Shown here: one piece after another, positions 6,907-14,784 of the stretch
Numbering within the stretch: the first letter of the stretch is position 1
How the letters are laid out: every line of letters starts with the position of its first letter
Source of the DNA: Porphyromonadaceae bacterium UBA7141
GTDB taxonomy: Bacteria; Bacteroidota; Bacteroidia; Bacteroidales; Muribaculaceae
Direction: 5' to 3'
NCBI GenBank assembly: GCA_002491945.1
Contig: DKWX01000019.1
Location: forward strand, 1-17,180
Length of the DNA: 17,180 bases
Made by a program: the position numbers and the translations under genes
Notes under the pieces: model-generated
The model's database searches: none
Told to the model about the DNA's origin: nothing
What the model saw: only the letters and a program-made list of their open reading frames with translations

Positions 6907-8133
6907 ATGAATAGAATCTCAACCGGACGTCAGCCGTTGCCGCTGATGGTAGTGGCATCGATACTTTCGCTGTCGCTGGTAGTGAATCTGCCGGGGCTGG
7001 CAGTGACGCCGATGCTCGCGCAGCTAAAGGTGATATTCCCTGATTCGACACAGTTTGAGGAGCAACTGCTAAGTCTGATACCGAATCTGGTGATAGTGCC
7101 GTTTCTGATTATATCGGGGCGTCTGTCGGCGACTCGGCATAAAATTGGGGTAGTAGTGGCCGCTCTCTTGCTTTTTACAGCCAGTTCTGTGGCATATTTT
7201 TTCATACAGTCGATGTGTGGGCTTATCATCGTCAGCGTCTTTCTGGGGGCCGGTGCGGGATTGCTTATTCCGTTCTCTACGGGACTTCTTTCCGACGCAT
7301 TTTCGGGTCAGGCCCTGACGCAGCAGATGGGGCTGCAGTCGGGGATATCGAATCTTACGCTTGTCGTTGCCACGTTTGTGGTAGGCTTGCTTGCATCCGG
7401 CGACTGGCATCTGCCGTTTGCGGTGTATCTTGTGGCTCTTGTGCCTTTGGCAATGGCTCCGTTGTTGAAGCGGATACCGAAAAATGAGCTGTATACTACA
7501 CCGGATAATTCAGGCAGAGGCGATACTGTCGCCGCGCGAGTGTCGCCCTTGCGTTATGGCAAGACATGGGGGGTGATTGCTGTGTATTTCGCCATTACCT
7601 ATCTTACGATGATAGTGACGCTTTACTGTCCTTATATAATCGAGAAGCATGACTGGAGCGATACGCTGTCGGGGACGGTGTCGTCGGTGTATTTTCTGTT
7701 TGTGTTCATCCCGGGCTTTATATTGCCGTGGATATTACGCCGGATGCGCGGGGTGTCGATGATAGTGGCTTCGGCGATGATATTCGCAGGGCTTGGCGGC
7801 ATAGCGTTGCTGCCGGTGCGGTGGATGCTGATTGCAGGTGCCGGACTCTGCGGCCTGGGGTATGGTATTTTCCAGCCGTTTCTTTACGACAAGGCCACTA
7901 AGATATTACCTCCCGGCAACGACTCAACGCGTACGCTGGCGATGGTGCTTGTGGCCAATTATCTGGCGATAGTGCTTACGCCGGGGATTGTGGACGGTTG
8001 CCGGATGTTGCTGAATGGAGGGGGTGGCACGTTCGCTTTCGGTCTGAATGCAGTATTGTCAGGTGTGCTGGTGGCCGTGTCGGTGATATGGCGCCATAAG
8101 TACGCGCTGTGTGTGGATTCAAGTTATTATTGA
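6907..8133 (+). CDS. Major facilitator superfamily transporter
   Basis: A 408-residue inner-membrane protein with about 12 hydrophobic segments and a central loop near residues 195-210 (P-K-N-E-L-Y-T-T-P-D-N-S-G), the standard MFS layout. The loop after segment 2 reads S-G-R-L-S-A-T-R-H-K, a version of MFS motif A. Segment 4 to 5 holds G-A-G-A-G-L-L-I-P-F-S. These support a proton-coupled antiporter or drug/metabolite exporter, but the substrate cannot be told. The start at 6907 is the first ATG of the frame and places the first helix at about residue 12. It is monocistronic, divergent from pyk and convergent with the next gene. Confidence 0.85.
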   Translation: MNRISTGRQPLPLMVVASILSLSLVVNLPGLAVTPMLAQLKVIFPDSTQFEEQLLSLIPNLVIVPFLIISGRLSATRHKIGVVVAALLLFTASSVAYFFIQSMCGLIIVSVFLGAGAGLLIPFSTGLLSDAFSGQALTQQMGLQSGISNLTLVVATFVVGLLASGDWHLPFAVYLVALVPLAMAPLLKRIPKNELYTTPDNSGRGDTVAARVSPLRYGKTWGVIAVYFAITYLTMIVTLYCPYIIEKHDWSDTLSGTVSSVYFLFVFIPGFILPWILRRMRGVSMIVASAMIFAGLGGIALLPVRWMLIAGAGLCGLGYGIFQPFLYDKATKILPPGNDSTRTLAMVLVANYLAIVLTPGIVDGCRMLLNGGGGTFAFGLNAVLSGVLVAVSVIWRHKYALCVDSSYY

Positions 8134-8175
8134 ATTCATCAGATTTGGTGGAAGAACCGGGGATGGCGCTTGCTT

Positions 8176-8216
8176 ATCCGCCGCATTGCAGTCCATAAAA
8201 CTGCGATGCGGCGGAT
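8176..8216. terminator. Bidirectional terminator between convergent genes
   Basis: A 17-bp stem (ATCCGCCGCATTGCAGT with ACTGCGATGCGGCGGAT, one U-G pair) closes a 7-base loop CCATAAA. It sits 42 bases after the MFS stop and 48 bases past the stop of the opposing large gene, so it can serve both. There is no strong T run on either side. Confidence 0.75.
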
Positions 8217-8264
8217 TGCATTGCGCGTAATCAGGAGGTATGTCTGCCGGATTCTACAGACTTG

Positions 8265-11200
8265 TCAAAGGATATAACCGTTGCGGTGCAGTTGCTGGTA
8301 GAGGCGGTCCTGTCGGTTGATGGAGAAGTTCTTTCCGGCATCTTTGTTGGTGCGGTTAAAGAGATCCTGATAGTTTAGCCATGCCGCATTTGAAATTACA
8401 TTGAACGTGTATTTCTTCTTGACCGTGTTGAAAAGGCGTTCGCCGGATTTCAGCATACCGGCCACTTCCGGCAGCTGGTCGATTCTGTCAGCGCGTGCAT
8501 TCCAGTTGCCGCTGGGGTTGAGTGACAAAGAAAGCAGGGCGTCTTCTTCGCCGAGGATGTCGGCAAAAATCAATTCAGAGTCGAGGTATCTCATTCCCGG
8601 CGTATAATCCTGTTTGTCGAGAATGAGGCGCATCGGTATTTTGGCAACAGTGCCGTCCATGTATCCGAGGACGAGCCATTTCCGGGAGTCTTCCTCGCGG
8701 ATCGGGATAGTGAGGAGCATGTCGGGATCATCGTCGGTATATCCGTAGAAGTCGGGCACGAGTTGGAACTCCTCTTTTAGAATCTGTAGATATCGCACCG
8801 TTGCCACATCATGCTCCGGGTCGTAGCTTGCCGGGCAAACAGACCGATTGATGCCGGTGGCTATGCGTTCGTGGTTGACTTTGGTTTTGGCAGACACGGG
8901 GATATTGCCAGAGTCAGACGATGCCGCCATATTAGCTGTTTTTTCAGCCACCCTGTTGTTGGCCGAAGTCTCAGTGATTGTGGGAGCTGCGGAGGGGTGG
9001 GAGGTCGCTGCGGTATTTGCTGCAGCCTGAGGTTTGGCGGCAGACGGGATAGAAAGCTGCTGTCGGGCACGCTCCTCGGCGCGGCGTTCTGTGAAACGTC
9101 GGATATCCTCGATATTGTGGAACGGGAGTTTGGAAGAACCGTGGCGTTCGTAGATTATACCCTCCACGCGGACGGGAGATGTGAAATATGGCTTCACAGA
9201 GACGATATAGATTCGTTTTCCTCCGAAAGATTCGAATTTTGCGTCAATATAGGCATCCACATCCTTGCCGAGAATGGAGCAGACGGAGCGTCGGAAATAT
9301 AGGTCATATTTGTCTTCGCTGCCATTGAAGTCGCGATAAGCGAGGTCGTTCTCGATGCCGACACCCATGCCGAAATCATTGACACCGAGATACAGAGTGC
9401 CACCGTCAGCGTTAAGCAATGCGCATAGCTCTTTCATGATTTCAATCGTCTGTGACTCGGGATTGGCCCTCATATGGTTGTTGGGGGGGAATATAAGGCT
9501 TGACTTGAATTCGGTGGTCTTGTTTTCGGCACCGAAAGAGTGAAGCGTTGACTTGCGGGCGTTGACGTGAAGGATATTGTTGATACGGTCTTCGATTTCT
9601 CCCAGGGCGGAAGCTGAAGCGTTGCCGGCAATGAGGTTGTAGGCCATTACATTAGTGGCCAGAGAGCGTATCTCCTCATCCTCATCAGCCATGTGCCTCC
9701 ATATCTGTTCGCGCATGTGGGGCATCCCCTTGTAGGATACGATTTTTAGCTGCAGATATCGTCGGTAGAGTTCTGACCGGTCATCGAACCGGGAGCGGTC
9801 GTTGGCTTCGAATTCAGCGAGTTGTATGTCGTCGATTTTGCCATTGATGGCGAAATGATGGAGTATTGAGATCAGCCTCATCCATGCTTCATAGAATTCC
9901 CGGCGTTGTTCGCATCGTGCCATTCGAGCGAGCAGACGTGCGAACCCGATGTGGTTGAAGGCTTTCATGTAATCGGATTCGAGAGCCGCCTGCCGCTCGA
10001 CGAGAGCCATTAGCTCGCGTATGCGCTGGTCGGACAGCATTTCCTCTCCGGTGGCAGTGTCGGAGGTGGTGGTGTGTTCTGCCACAGGGGCTATATATTC
10101 GTTGTCGCCGCTATAGTCGAGTATTAGCTTCCGGAACGCTATCTCGGTGTTGAAGATCTCGTCAGTAGTGCTGGTTATCACTCCATCGATATAAGGCGCG
10201 TTGGGGGTGCCGGGGCGAGTCCAGTAATTGGCCAATACGACTTCGCCGACATGAATGTTGGCGAATGGCCCTTCGCGACGGAATCTGACAGCGTCACCAT
10301 ATTCGCTGACCCCTACGATGCCGTATTGGTTTGAGCTTTTTATGACGCAGAGCATTTCGTTGTCGTTGCTGATCGCTTCGTGCGAGAATCTCAGGAGGTC
10401 TTCGTAGGCCGAGAAGCTGATATTGTCGTCTTCCACCTTTTTGACCTTGACCTTAAAGACCATGGGATTACCGTCGTCGTTGAGGAAATGTTCCATTTTC
10501 AGTCCGGGCACTTTATACTTCACCATATCCTCAACAGCAATAGTGCCGCGTCCTTCATAGATGGCATCATTGGTGATTTCAGCACCGAACAGAGTGTCGG
10601 AAATCTGGTGTGTGATGCGTATTGAGCATTCATCATCGCGAGATGGAGCCATAAGGCGTTTCGGAAGAGGTCGCCGTATGTTCAGGTCCTCGGAGAAGAG
10701 TGAAGTCTCGATTGCATTCCACATGTCGCGCGCTCGCTTCAGGTCAGGCGAGACGGACCTGGCGATTTTCTGAGGCGTCAGGATATTTAGTTTCTGCCAG
10801 ATTCCGACATCCGGGAGTTCGAGAGGTTTGATGGAGTCAGGGTCTATGTCACTTCTGGAAAGAGTGATTCCATCGGAGTCGGCCGTCAGCACGACGTGTC
10901 GGTTGGTGTACCATTTTTCGAAACTACCCTCCATTCCGATAGGCGAAGCGGTGAGTTTGGATGCCATGAGGTCGTGAGTTCCGGTGTCGTTCCATCGATA
11001 TATATATGACGGGCGTCGGGTGACATCCATCAGAGCGAGGAATGCGTTGCGCATGGCATTGGCGGGGACTGATGTGCGCAGCATCGAGGCGTATCTGTAG
11101 AGAGTGGCCAGATTGAGATTATAATCGAAGAGGTCGGCATCATCGTTTCGGTCGGCCAGAAGGAGCTGTATGGAAATGGCTTCAATAAGGTTGCGCACCG

Positions 11201-12302
11201 TCTGGTCATGATCAGCCGCTCCGGAGTCGATTGCCTGAGTGGACTGTTCGACATACATCTGCAGCAGTCGGATAAATGCTTTTCGGAATGGCTCATCGCG
11301 CCAGAAATCTTCAGATCTGGCGTGTATGATGTTGAAGATCTGGTTCATATTCTCCACCATCACATCTGAAGCGAGAGAAAAGATTCGCATCATCATGTCG
11401 AGCTGCCGTTCAGCCTCATAGATATATCCTGATGTCGATAGGCTGCGGAGCACACGTTCCACTTTGAGAGTCTGTTTCTCTTCGGCCAGATAATTCGCGG
11501 CGCGGTGGTAACCGGAGACATTGTTGGCAAGAATGGTAAGGCGGTGCTGCAGGGATTTTCGTCGCAGCGCGTCGACAGAGAGTAGCGTGTCGGAGCCTTC
11601 GAGCACGTACATAATGGCCTGGCGCATGTCGAGTAGCCTGGAGTCGATTATATTCCATTCAAGATTTTCGGAGCGCCAGGCGCGGATGAAGTCGAGAATG
11701 CCACGGTTTACGGCCTGTTCGTAATAATCATCGTTGATAAACAGAAGTTCGAACAGCAGGTCAGGGTCCCATTCAGGGTCAGTCTCCGGATAAAGGTCGG
11801 CAAATACCCGGTTGGCAATGCCGGCGGCATCAAGTTCCTTGCGTGAATTGGATTTTTTAGAGCCAGATTTGGAGGAATCGTTGGCATTAAACAGCGCATC
11901 GGTATCTTCGAGTCGAAGTTGTCCTCCAGACTGGTCGACATCCATAAGCCGGCATCTGACAGATGAACCGGTGAGAAGTTTCATCCCTTTCGGTACGGCA
12001 AGGCGGAATGGGATTCCACGCTCGTCGAGAAGTTCGTAATATCCGTTGTGAGAGAAATCATGTTTGACAGTAAATTCATATACGTCGCCAACTGTAAAGT
12101 ATTCGTTGATAAGAGCCGGAAGATCCTGACGGAAGAACAGAGCGCCATTGGCTTGCCGGGTGAAGGTGCATTTTATAGTGGAGTCATCGGGATAATTCTC
12201 CTGAAACTTAAATAACTTGATCCGATAAGGATGGTCTTGATATTTGATTTCAAACTGAGGTGTGCCGTTGTTGCTCCGCACTACTTTAGCTAAAAAGTCC
12301 AT
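8265..12302 (-). CDS. Large Schlafen/AlbA_2-domain protein with OB-like segments
   Basis: A 1345-residue soluble protein. Near residues 75-130 (V-G-D-V-Y-E-F-T-V-K ... R-C-R-L-M-D-V) there is an OB/S1-like beta pattern; similar segments appear around 550-640 and 660-710. Residues 925-1075 form a Schlafen AlbA_2 domain: E931-F-K933-S-S-L, then K-E-L-C-A-L-L-N-A-D-G-G-T-L-Y-L-G-V-N-D, and later R-H-G-S-S-K-L-P. An Ala/Pro/Ser/Thr-rich linker (about 1080-1155) leads to a C-terminal domain ending N-R-Q-D-R-L-Y-Q-Q-L. AlbA_2 proteins bind nucleic acid, and some Schlafen relatives cut tRNA or rRNA. The OB-like parts suggest RNA binding. Whether this is a regulator, an RNA-processing factor or a defence effector is unknown. 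Many relatives are labelled ATP-binding, but I see no Walker motif. It stands alone; only 33 bases separate its start from repeat copy 3. Confidence 0.75.
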   Translation of the reverse strand: MDFLAKVVRSNNGTPQFEIKYQDHPYRIKLFKFQENYPDDSTIKCTFTRQANGALFFRQDLPALINEYFTVGDVYEFTVKHDFSHNGYYELLDERGIPFRLAVPKGMKLLTGSSVRCRLMDVDQSGGQLRLEDTDALFNANDSSKSGSKKSNSRKELDAAGIANRVFADLYPETDPEWDPDLLFELLFINDDYYEQAVNRGILDFIRAWRSENLEWNIIDSRLLDMRQAIMYVLEGSDTLLSVDALRRKSLQHRLTILANNVSGYHRAANYLAEEKQTLKVERVLRSLSTSGYIYEAERQLDMMMRIFSLASDVMVENMNQIFNIIHARSEDFWRDEPFRKAFIRLLQMYVEQSTQAIDSGAADHDQTVRNLIEAISIQLLLADRNDDADLFDYNLNLATLYRYASMLRTSVPANAMRNAFLALMDVTRRPSYIYRWNDTGTHDLMASKLTASPIGMEGSFEKWYTNRHVVLTADSDGITLSRSDIDPDSIKPLELPDVGIWQKLNILTPQKIARSVSPDLKRARDMWNAIETSLFSEDLNIRRPLPKRLMAPSRDDECSIRITHQISDTLFGAEITNDAIYEGRGTIAVEDMVKYKVPGLKMEHFLNDDGNPMVFKVKVKKVEDDNISFSAYEDLLRFSHEAISNDNEMLCVIKSSNQYGIVGVSEYGDAVRFRREGPFANIHVGEVVLANYWTRPGTPNAPYIDGVITSTTDEIFNTEIAFRKLILDYSGDNEYIAPVAEHTTTSDTATGEEMLSDQRIRELMALVERQAALESDYMKAFNHIGFARLLARMARCEQRREFYEAWMRLISILHHFAINGKIDDIQLAEFEANDRSRFDDRSELYRRYLQLKIVSYKGMPHMREQIWRHMADEDEEIRSLATNVMAYNLIAGNASASALGEIEDRINNILHVNARKSTLHSFGAENKTTEFKSSLIFPPNNHMRANPESQTIEIMKELCALLNADGGTLYLGVNDFGMGVGIENDLAYRDFNGSEDKYDLYFRRSVCSILGKDVDAYIDAKFESFGGKRIYIVSVKPYFTSPVRVEGIIYERHGSSKLPFHNIEDIRRFTERRAEERARQQLSIPSAAKPQAAANTAATSHPSAAPTITETSANNRVAEKTANMAASSDSGNIPVSAKTKVNHERIATGINRSVCPASYDPEHDVATVRYLQILKEEFQLVPDFYGYTDDDPDMLLTIPIREEDSRKWLVLGYMDGTVAKIPMRLILDKQDYTPGMRYLDSELIFADILGEEDALLSLSLNPSGNWNARADRIDQLPEVAGMLKSGERLFNTVKKKYTFNVISNAAWLNYQDLFNRTNKDAGKNFSINRQDRLYQQLHRNGYIL

Positions 12303-12335
12303 AATATATTAATTTAGATTATATAGGTATCTAAT

Positions 12336-12523
12336 ATAAGTAAATGTCAGAATTTAATTTATACAATATGCGAGTCCGTGTTACAGACGATTCCGGTGCT
12401 GAACGAAGAAGCATAGCGGACTATGCGACTGAGTGACAAGTCGGAAGTGGCGAAAAAGAACCCGCAGATTGTATAAAAGATTTTTCATCATTTACTATTG
12501 TTTAAATTCGAACACTTACTTAT
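12336..12523 (+). repeat. MITE-like repeat, copy 3 (188 bp, best ends)
   Basis: The ends form an inverted repeat: the left 24 bases begin ATAAGTAAATGTCAGAATTT and the right end, read on the other strand, begins ATAAGTAAGTGTTCGAATTT; 19 of 24 agree. The interior follows the family order: ATACAATATGCGAG, GATTCCGGTGC, hairpin GCATAG-CGGA-CTATGC, CGGAAGTGGCG, CCCGCAGATTGTA. It lies just upstream of the 1345-residue gene, so that gene's promoter may overlap or lie beyond the element. Confidence 0.8.
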
Positions 12524-12711
12524 CTATAGCATTTTGTTGTCCGAGAAAATGAGGAGATCTGCCGTAATAAATAAAATATAGCACCTGCAGAGGATGATGG
12601 GCGATAGAATGCTAAGATTCGCGAATTTAATAAAAAATAACCGGAATTGGAATGAAGGAAATTAATATGTTGTGATTGAAGTCGTTTGAATTATTTCAAT
12701 GATAAGCTGTG

Positions 12712-12901
12712 TTAAGCGGGTGCTTGAATTACATCGGCAGTAATTGAAAGGGAATCTTTCCTATAATCCGGGGTTTATCTTTTTTGTTGCTTCCGGCCTG
12801 TCGTTCAGTCGAATATGTCGATATTCCCCCTTCACATCGCATCTGGATCGATTAAAAACGAGTCTGCATATTGTGTAAATAAAATCTGAATACTTGCTTG
12901 T
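12712..12901 (-). repeat. MITE-like repeat, copy 4 (190 bp)
   Basis: Read on the minus strand it has the family order: ACACAATATGCAGACT, ATCGAT, hairpin GAATAT-CGAC-ATATTC, CGACAGGCCGGAAGC, and ATTCCCTTTCAATTAC. Its ends match the family end at 15 and 16 of 24 bases, weaker than copies 1 and 3. It lies in the opposite orientation to copy 3, 188 bases away. Confidence 0.75.
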
Positions 12902-13015
12902 AAATCAGAATTGGTTGCCTATTCAGGCCATCATGAGAATCAAGGGCCTGGATATAACACTGACCGCATAGATTGATTATGCAGTCCAACAGTATGTGGA
13001 AAAGGCGCGTGAGTT

Positions 13016-13053
13016 TGACCCCTTCGGGCACGCGTGACTGACCCCTTCGGGCA
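13016..13053 (+). repeat. Short direct repeats, possible insertion-sequence end
   Basis: TGACCCCTTCGGGCA occurs at 13016-13030 and 13039-13053, with a third partial GATGACCCC at about 13072-13080. Several spaced short repeats of this kind are typical of IS21-family ends, where the transposase binds. No istA or istB gene is present, so this would be a scar. The IS assignment is a guess. Confidence 0.35.
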
Positions 13054-13261
13054 TAATAAAGATGACCCCTGTGATGATACGGCAGGGAAATTTTTTGTAG
13101 TTTTGAGAATCCTTGTCCGGCGAGAGGAATATCTCAAACACCTTGATGACAGCATTGTCAATCCGGCTCAATCATACCTTATCGACGCAGGAATGGGTGA
13201 ATCATCTATAGCTGCCGAGCCTGAATCAGAGCTTTCTTACGGCGACAACAACTATTATTAA
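13034..13261 (+). CDS. Unrecognised 75-codon frame, doubtful
   Basis: A frame beginning inside the short direct repeats and ending at TAA 13259-13261. The second half (R-R-E-E-Y-L-K-H-L-D-D-S-I, then an acidic Ser-rich tail ending D-N-N-Y-Y) reads more like protein than the first. I do not recognise it. It may be the 3' remnant of a longer gene cut by an insertion sequence, or chance. Confidence 0.2.
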   Translation: MTDPFGHNKDDPCDDTAGKFFVVLRILVRREEYLKHLDDSIVNPAQSYLIDAGMGESSIAAEPESELSYGDNNYY

Positions 13262-13346
13262 CTTTTGTGTGTCTGATTTTGCCTGATTTTTGCCCGTGTC
13301 GTTCATTATCTTTGTTAGCGATAGCCGAGGTCTCGAAAAAAATGAG

Positions 13347-13354
13347 TAACTTTG
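13347..13354 (+). promoter_or_regulatory. -7 element for the restriction-modification operon
   Basis: TAACTTTG, followed by CAATTT, is an excellent TAnnTTTG -7 element of the Bacteroidales type. No good TTTG is found at the usual distance upstream; the closest TTTG, at 13311-13314, is too far. Transcription would start near 13361, giving a leader of about 165 bases before the methyltransferase. Confidence 0.6.
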
Positions 13355-13390
13355 CAATTTAAACTGCGCTCGCGCTGACAAAGACCTCAT

Positions 13391-13420
13391 CGACGAAAGT
13401 CGCTTTGCCTTAGGGCAAAG
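13391..13420 (+). promoter_or_regulatory. Two adjoining hairpins in the operon leader
   Basis: CGAC-GAAA-GTCG (13391-13402) has a GNRA tetraloop and is followed directly by CTTTGCC-TTAG-GGCAAAG (13403-13420). Both stems are perfect. No T run follows, so a plain terminator is unlikely; a leader structure affecting translation or RNA stability is more plausible. Confidence 0.45.
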
Positions 13421-13455
13421 AATCAATGTAAGTAATAACTTATATACATCATATT

Positions 13456-13518
13456 AAGGAACTTCCTTGTGGCCGCAAAAGGGTTTGGTCGCTCGTCAGC
13501 TCTACTCGGAAGTTCTTT
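13456..13518 (+). promoter_or_regulatory. Long stem just upstream of the methyltransferase start
   Basis: AAGGAACTTCC (13456-13466) pairs with GGAAGTTCTTT (13508-13518): 11 pairs including one G-U, closing a 41-base loop. It ends 9 bases before the start codon and would stack next to the inverted repeat over the start. Confidence 0.45.
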
Positions 13519-13520
13519 GC

Positions 13521-13540
13521 ATTTCTTATGGATAAGAAAT
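13521..13540. promoter_or_regulatory. Perfect inverted repeat over the methyltransferase start codon
   Basis: ATTTCTTATGGATAAGAAAT has two 9-bp arms around GG, and the ATG at 13528-13530 lies in it. As DNA it could bind a dimeric repressor, perhaps the methyltransferase itself. As RNA a shortened stem could hide the start codon. Either would fit control of a restriction-modification operon. Confidence 0.5.
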
Positions 13541-14784
13541 TCAAAATGAATTCTTTTTTTGCCGGCATCGGTGGCTTCGACTTGGGCTGTGAAAGGCATG
13601 GGTTTGAAACCGCATTGCTTTGCGAAATAAATCCCTTTTGTCATAAAATCTTATCCTCTCATTGGCCCAATACTCCACTAAAGACAGATATAACAAAAAT
13701 TCAGCCAACGGAAATTCCCAAGGCGGATTTATGGTGTGGCGGTTTTCCTTGTCAAGATATTTCTTTGGCAAGGGCTTCAAATGAACGTCTTGGATTGAAA
13801 GGTGCAAGGTCAGGGCTATTCTATACTTTTGCTGATTTAGTCGAACAAGCAAAGCCTGAAGTTATCTTAATTGAAAACGTTGAGGGTTTGCTTAATTCAA
13901 ATGAGGGTCGAGATTTCGGCATAATTATACAACGTATGGTTCAATTAGGTTATGGTGTTGCGTGGCGATTGCTGAACAGCCGATATTTTGGTGTCCCACA
14001 ATCCCGTTCCCGAATGTATATTTGTTGTTGGAAAAATCGAGTTGACTTAGCAGTGAAAAGTCTTTTTGAAGACGGCCTTGTCGAAAAACCCGCCAATCCA
14101 AGAAAAGACTTTCTTTCTCCATCATCACCCGAAAATGTCTATCCGCAGGTTCCGAAAGTGGCCTACTGCCTCGCAGCTTCTTCGGGCAGACATACTGGGA
14201 CTGATTGGAGCAGGACTTATGTGTCAGATGAAAACGGTGTTAGGAGGTTGACTCCATTGGAAAGCGAACGCTTGCAAGGTTTTCCTGATAATTGGACTCT
14301 CGTTGCGGACATCCAAGGAGATAGTGAGGAAATAGATACCCTGCGTTATACTGCCGTTGGAAATGCTGTGTCTGTTCCTGTAATTGAATGGATTGCGGAA
14401 CGTATTTATCTTAATCTCATACAAAAGGACGAAGCTCTATTACGAGGGGGAATTACAGACTATAATCCTCATATCAAGAAGGCAAAAAACATTGATGTAG
14501 ATTTGGTTTCTACTGATTTTTCGATTACAGACATATCGTTGAAATGGACAAAAGCAGGTTTTGCGGATCTTGATTTGCAGTACCAAGTAAAAATTCCGCC
14601 ATCCCCTCAAAATAAAGTAGAGACTGAACTTTTCCCTTTGATTGAAAAAACAGCCTCCCCAAAATATTATTTAACGTCAAATGCAGCTACTGGAATATTG
14701 AGACGCGTAGACAAACAGGGGCGGACTTTGTTCGCCCCTCTACGCAGCGCATTAGAAAAGGAAGCCGCTAAATTGCAGGTATGA
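13528..14784 (+). CDS. DNA (cytosine-5) methyltransferase
   Basis: A 418-residue modification enzyme that moves a methyl group from S-adenosylmethionine to cytosine C5. Motif I is F-F-A-G-I-G-G-F-D-L-G (10-20), motif IV holds the catalytic Cys in G72-F-P-C75-Q, motif VI is E116-N-V, motif VIII is Q158-S-R-S-R162, motif IX is near 239 (R-L-T-P-L-E-S-E-R-L-Q-G-F-P) and motif X is G278-N-A-V. Only about 77 residues lie between motifs VIII and IX, so the target-recognition domain is short. A C-terminal extension (about 295-418) ends in a Y-Y-L-T-S-N-A-A-T-G-I-L-R-R motif and a Leu/Arg-rich helix, which resembles a tail I recall from phage cytosine methyltransferases. The stop overlaps the next start as ATGA, so translation is coupled. 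Its role is to protect host sites from the McrB-like partner. Target sequence unknown. The start at 13528 is preferred; Met7 (13546) is an alternative. Confidence 0.92.
   Translation: MDKKFKMNSFFAGIGGFDLGCERHGFETALLCEINPFCHKILSSHWPNTPLKTDITKIQPTEIPKADLWCGGFPCQDISLARASNERLGLKGARSGLFYTFADLVEQAKPEVILIENVEGLLNSNEGRDFGIIIQRMVQLGYGVAWRLLNSRYFGVPQSRSRMYICCWKNRVDLAVKSLFEDGLVEKPANPRKDFLSPSSPENVYPQVPKVAYCLAASSGRHTGTDWSRTYVSDENGVRRLTPLESERLQGFPDNWTLVADIQGDSEEIDTLRYTAVGNAVSVPVIEWIAERIYLNLIQKDEALLRGGITDYNPHIKKAKNIDVDLVSTDFSITDISLKWTKAGFADLDLQYQVKIPPSPQNKVETELFPLIEKTASPKYYLTSNAATGILRRVDKQGRTLFAPLRSALEKEAAKLQV
14705..14745 (+). promoter_or_regulatory. GC-rich hairpin near the end of the methyltransferase gene
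   Basis: GCGTAG + AGGGGCG pair with CGCCCCT + CTACGC: 13 pairs, with a 6-base bulge (ACAAAC) on the left arm and a 9-base loop. It stands out in an AT-rich gene and ends 35 bases before the mcrB-like start. It could affect RNA stability or the ratio of methyltransferase to restriction subunit. Confidence 0.4.

Larger units (their letters stand above)
12303..13527. other. Gene-poor junction between core genes and the defence operon
   Basis: About 1.2 kb without a convincing gene. It holds repeat copies 3 and 4 in opposite orientation, an AT-rich spacer (12524-12711) in which I see nothing, direct repeats and an unrecognised 75-codon frame that may be an insertion-sequence scar, and the promoter and structured leader of the methyltransferase operon. 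Confidence 0.6.

Noticed and set aside
6686..6910. 74-codon plus-strand frame ahead of the MFS gene
   Set aside because: No family resemblance; many Cys, Trp and Pro; it overlaps the MFS start. It looks like chance in GC-rich leader sequence.
8811..9302. 163-codon plus-strand frame opposite the large AlbA_2 gene
   Set aside because: Rich in Cys, Gly and Arg, typical of an antisense shadow, and lies across the linker and AlbA_2 domain of the real gene.
12977..13171. 64-codon minus-strand frame in the gene-poor junction
   Set aside because: It crosses the short direct repeats and shows no recognisable domain; the opposite strand is equally open.
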